NCBI RefSeq assembly: GCF_001942625.1
Contig: NZ_MLCL01000079.1
Span: 127,634-191,633 of the forward strand
Direction of reading: 5' to 3'
DNA length: 64,000 bases
Source: Mycobacterium syngnathidarum
GTDB lineage: Bacteria; Actinomycetota; Actinomycetes; Mycobacteriales; Mycobacteriaceae
Shown here one piece after another: positions 61,088 to 64,000 of the stretch. Below the pieces are notes generated by a model. It ran no database searches. It had not been told where the DNA came from and saw only the letters and a program-made list of their open reading frames with translations. Both the position numbers and the translations under genes were made by a program. Numbering within the stretch: the stretch's first letter is position 1; every line of letters begins with the position of its first letter.

Positions 61088-62632
61088 ATGGCGAACAAGC
61101 AACCCAACATCCTGGTGATCTGGGGCGATGACATCGGAATCAGCAATCTGTCCTGCTACAGCATGGGGTTGATGGGCTACCGAACGCCCAACATCGACCG
61201 CATCGCCCACGAGGGAATGATTTTCACCGACTCGTACGGTGAACAAAGCTGCACCGCCGGACGTTCATCCTTCATCACCGGCCAGAGTGTGTACCGCACT
61301 GGCCTGTCCAAAGTCGGCATGCCAGGCGTCGACATGGGCATGTCACCCGAGGACCCGACGATCGCGACACTGCTGAAGTCAGTCGGTTATTCCACCGGCC
61401 AGTTCGGCAAGAACCATCTCGGTGATCTCAACAAGTACCTGCCCACCGCACACGGTTTCGACGAGTTCTTCGGCAACCTGTATCACCTCAACGCCGAGGA
61501 AGAGCCGGAAAACCCTGACTACCCAACTGAAGAGGAGGCGCCGCAGCTTCGGGCCAAGATGCTGCCCCGCGGCGTGGTGCATTCGTGGGCCACTGAAGAG
61601 GAATCAGAGGAAGTCGATCCGCGATTCGGACCGCTGGGCAAACAGCGGGTCGAGGACACAGGGCCGCTCACCAAGAAGCGCATGGAGACCATCGACGACG
61701 AAACCACCGAGGCATGCATCGACTTCATCAAGCGCAAAAATGAAGCGGGCAAACCGTTCTTCGCCTGGATGAACACCACGCACATGCACTTCCGGACACA
61801 TACGAAGCCCGAAAGTCGCGGGCAGGCCGGCCGGTGGCAGTCCGAATACCACGACACGATGGTCGACCACGACCGCAATGTGGGTCAGCTGCTGGACGCC
61901 CTCGACCAGCTGGGCATCGCCGAGGACACCATCGTCATCTACTCCACCGACAACGGCCCGCACGCCAACACCTGGCCCGACGGTGCCACCACTCCGTTCC
62001 GCAGCGAGAAGAACACCAACTGGGAGGGCGCCTTCCGCGTCCCCGAAATGATCCGTTGGCCCGGGAAGATCAAAGCCGGCGCCATCTCCAACGAGATCGT
62101 GCAGCACCATGACTGGTTGCCGACCTTCCTCGCCGCTGCCGGGGAAGCAGACATCGTCGAGAAGCTCAAGAAGGGTCATAGGGCCGGTGACAGGACCTAC
62201 AAGGTCCACATCGACGGGTACAACCTGCTGCCGTACCTCACCGGCGAAGTCGAAAAGAGTCCGCGCCGTGGGATGGTGTATTTCTCAGACGACTGTGACG
62301 TGCTTGGCGTACGGATCGACAACTGGAAGATCGTGTTCATGGAGCAGCGCTGCCAGGGCACACTGCAAATCTGGTTCGAGCCGTTCACCGTCCTGCGGGC
62401 ACCGAAGCTGTTCAACCTGCGTACCGATCCCTACGAACGTGCCGACATCACGTCCAACACCTATTGGGACTGGTACTTCGACCACGATTTCCTGGTGTTC
62501 ATGGCCAACGCGCTCGTAACCCAGTTTCTGGATACGTTCAAGGAATTCCCGCCGCGGCGCGAGCCGGCATCGTTCACCATCAAGAACGCCGTGGAACAAC
62601 TGAACAAGTATCTCGAATCGATCGGCGGCTGA
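61088..62632 (+). CDS. Arylsulfatase-type sulfatase (formylglycine-dependent)
   Basis: A 514-aa type I sulfatase. QPNILVIWGDDIG gives metal ligands Asp14/Asp15; Cys55 in SCTAGRSSF is the C-x-A-x-R sequence converted to formylglycine by FGE. FGKNHLGD, TMVDHDRNVGQLLDAL and YSTDNGPHANTWPDG are the remaining metal/substrate motifs. There is no signal peptide, so it is cytoplasmic. It hydrolyses sulfate esters. The HAD-type gene begins 1 bp after its stop. Confidence 0.9.
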   Translation: MANKQPNILVIWGDDIGISNLSCYSMGLMGYRTPNIDRIAHEGMIFTDSYGEQSCTAGRSSFITGQSVYRTGLSKVGMPGVDMGMSPEDPTIATLLKSVGYSTGQFGKNHLGDLNKYLPTAHGFDEFFGNLYHLNAEEEPENPDYPTEEEAPQLRAKMLPRGVVHSWATEEESEEVDPRFGPLGKQRVEDTGPLTKKRMETIDDETTEACIDFIKRKNEAGKPFFAWMNTTHMHFRTHTKPESRGQAGRWQSEYHDTMVDHDRNVGQLLDALDQLGIAEDTIVIYSTDNGPHANTWPDGATTPFRSEKNTNWEGAFRVPEMIRWPGKIKAGAISNEIVQHHDWLPTFLAAAGEADIVEKLKKGHRAGDRTYKVHIDGYNLLPYLTGEVEKSPRRGMVYFSDDCDVLGVRIDNWKIVFMEQRCQGTLQIWFEPFTVLRAPKLFNLRTDPYERADITSNTYWDWYFDHDFLVFMANALVTQFLDTFKEFPPRREPASFTIKNAVEQLNKYLESIGG

Positions 62633-62633
62633 G

Positions 62634-63533
62634 TTGGGCGCACTACCGTACTGGAACGACGGCCCCGCGAAGTCGGCGATCGTCGACTTCGTGGGGCGCG
62701 CCTGCAGCGAGCTACCGCCCGAAGAGCGCGTAGCGGTATTCGACAACGACGGCACGCTGTGGTGTGAGAAGCCCGCCTACATCCAGCTGGATTTCCTGGT
62801 GCGTCGGCTGGCCGACCAAGCCGCCGCCGACCCTGCGCTGGCCGCCCGACAGCCCTACACCGCGGCCGCCACCGGCGACCTCGGCTGGTTCGGCGACGCC
62901 GTCACCAAGCACTACAACGGCGATGATTCGGCACTCAAAATCCTCGTTGGAGGCATACTTTCGGCTTACGCCGGGCTGACCGTCGACGATCATGCGGACC
63001 ACATCAAGGCATTCTTCGCCGAGGCGCAGCACCCGACTCTGGCGCGGCCGTACACCGCATGTGGCTATCTGCCGATGATCGAGTTGCTGCGATATCTGGA
63101 GGCCAACGGTTTCACCAACTACATCGTTTCCGGCGGCGGTCGTGATTTCATGCGGCCGGTGACCGCATCGATGTACGGCGTCCCGCCGGAACGAGTGATC
63201 GGCAGTTCCGTCGGACTGGATTTCGTCGACGGTCAGCTCAAGACAACTGCCACACCGGAGTTTCTGAATGACGGTCCGGTCAAAGCAGTGCGCATCTGGG
63301 GCCGCATCGGCCGTCGGCCGATCTTCGCGGCAGGCAACTCCAACGGCGACATCCAGATGCTGGAGTACACCGCGGGCGGGCCTGGCCCGTCGTTGGGCCT
63401 GCTGGTGCGTCACGACGACGCCACACGCGAATTCGATTACACCGCAGGAGCGGAGAACGTGTTGGGGCTCGCCGCGGACCGTGGCTGGACGGTGGCAAGT
63501 ATGCGCGACGATTGGACCACGGTCTTTGACTGA
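62634..63533 (+). CDS. HAD-superfamily phosphatase-like protein
   Basis: A 299-aa HAD hydrolase. Motif I VFDNDGTLW (Asp37/Asp39), motif II YIVSGGGRD, and late motif FAAGNSNGDIQML. It starts with TTG 62634, one base after the sulfatase stop, so it is probably translated with it. The pairing suggests a joint role in phosphorylated/sulfated metabolite turnover, or an FGE-independent partner (inference). Substrate unknown. Confidence 0.85.
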   Translation: MGALPYWNDGPAKSAIVDFVGRACSELPPEERVAVFDNDGTLWCEKPAYIQLDFLVRRLADQAAADPALAARQPYTAAATGDLGWFGDAVTKHYNGDDSALKILVGGILSAYAGLTVDDHADHIKAFFAEAQHPTLARPYTACGYLPMIELLRYLEANGFTNYIVSGGGRDFMRPVTASMYGVPPERVIGSSVGLDFVDGQLKTTATPEFLNDGPVKAVRIWGRIGRRPIFAAGNSNGDIQMLEYTAGGPGPSLGLLVRHDDATREFDYTAGAENVLGLAADRGWTVASMRDDWTTVFD

Positions 63534-63629
63534 GTGCGCACCGACGTCGACCCTGCGTCCAGGATCCACAACTGCGAGTAATCCTCGCCCTCACCGCCGG
63601 GTCGACGCATGACACTTCCTGAGTCAACC

Positions 63630-64000
63630 TCAGGCCGTTTTCGGCAGGAGTCTTTGTGTTCCGCCGTGGAGGTTGGGGTTGTAGGGGCGGTGGTCGTGCC
63701 AGCAGCGGTAGATCACCCGGATCCAGGCGCGGGCGAGGATGCGTATGGCATGGGGATGGTCGTGTCCGCGGGCGCGAGCTCGGGTGTAGATGTCTGCGGC
63801 CCAGGGGCTTTGGTGGCGGCTGTTGTCAGCGAAGGTGGTCAGTGCTCGGCGGAATCGTTTGTTGCAGGCCCACCGGAAGTGCACCGCGTGTTGTTTGCCG
63901 GACGCTTTGGTCACTGGTGTGGCTCCGGCCAGGGCGGCCACCGCGTCGGGTCCGTCGTAGGCTGCACGGGAGTCGCCCCACTCGGCGAGCACCTGGGCGG
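63630..64000 (-). CDS. IS110-family transposase, C-terminal part (cut by window end)
   Basis: The visible ~123 residues match the transposase_20 C-terminal domain of IS110 elements: LAEWGDSRAAYDGPDAVAALAGATPVTKASGKQHAVHFRW, then RRALTTFADNSRHQSPWAADIYTRARARGHDHPHAIRILARAW. The frame is open to position 64000 on the minus strand, so the N-terminal DEDD domain lies outside the window. It ends 97 bp from the HAD gene. No clear inverted repeats are expected for IS110. Confidence 0.85.
   Translation of the reverse strand, partial: AQVLAEWGDSRAAYDGPDAVAALAGATPVTKASGKQHAVHFRWACNKRFRRALTTFADNSRHQSPWAADIYTRARARGHDHPHAIRILARAWIRVIYRCWHDHRPYNPNLHGGTQRLLPKTA

Overview
The window is a high-GC actinobacterial chromosome segment, almost certainly from a fast-growing mycobacterium (Mycolicibacterium type). 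The signs are mycobacterial hallmark families (MmpL, Mce-associated membrane proteins, DUF732 and Ala/Pro-rich secreted proteins, a DUF5302 peptide, Mcr, EthA-like monooxygenase, several FadE/EchA/SDR genes), many GTG starts, and a gene backbone that, from memory and without a search, follows M. tuberculosis Rv1158c to Rv1106c in inverted order: Ala/Pro-rich pair, HhH-GPD protein, Rv1155-like F420 protein, methyltransferase, GntR, sirtuin, Rv1147-like methyltransferase, MmpL13, SDR, Mcr, EchA, VapBC, YchF, Rv1111c-like, IspH, Rv1109c-like, XseA, XseB and 3-beta-HSD. Accessory genes are interleaved in this backbone.

Layout. 1-2.6 kb: two secreted Ala/Pro-rich proteins, a 49-aa DUF1059-like peptide, an HhH-GPD protein and a DUF732 protein. 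2.6-8.9 kb: a LytS/LytTR two-component system translationally coupled to two DUF485-plus-sodium:solute symporter pairs (acetate/monocarboxylate uptake). 8.9-16.4 kb: MFS exporter, acyltransferase-3 protein, AbiEi/DUF559-like protein, DUF5302 peptide, F420-type flavoprotein, lipoprotein esterase, DUF1697 protein and hydroxypyruvate isomerase; 13.2-17.3 kb also holds two LCMT-type methyltransferase paralogues. 17.3-20.1 kb: EthA/MymA-like Baeyer-Villiger monooxygenase divergent from a PucR-type regulator. 20.1-25.6 kb: GntR/sirtuin pair, then an mmpL13-tetR-methyltransferase operon and DoxX. 25.7-31.3 kb: lipid genes (nitronate monooxygenase, SDR, Mcr, EchA) and an MFS exporter whose stop codon lies in the target duplication of an IS5-type element (31.3-32.2 kb). 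32.2-41.9 kb: gamma-carbonic-anhydrase-like protein, fasciclin protein, a fadA-echA-fadE operon divergent from a FadR-type regulator, a DUF3556 membrane protein with a KstR-type box, DoxX, and an SDR/TetR pair with two matching operators. 41.9-45.5 kb: a tightly overlapped operon of two Mce-associated proteins, an alpha/beta hydrolase and a WS/DGAT-like acyltransferase. 45.6-52.1 kb: regulator, hydrolases, small proteins and an aldehyde dehydrogenase with an AT-rich promoter. 52.1-59.5 kb: vapBC inserted beside ychF between copies of the ychF 3' end, then ispH, xseAB and a KstR-boxed 3-beta-hydroxysteroid dehydrogenase. 59.5-64 kb: DUF1876 protein, TDT transporter, sulfatase, HAD phosphatase, and an IS110-type transposase running off the end.

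Functionally the window combines acetate uptake, fatty-acid and sterol catabolism (fadA-echA-fadE, Mcr, 3-beta-HSD, KstR boxes), envelope lipid export (MmpL13, Mce-associated proteins) and core housekeeping genes (IspH, exonuclease VII, YchF). No rRNA, tRNA or CRISPR array was seen. All family names are recognition from sequence motifs, not database results.
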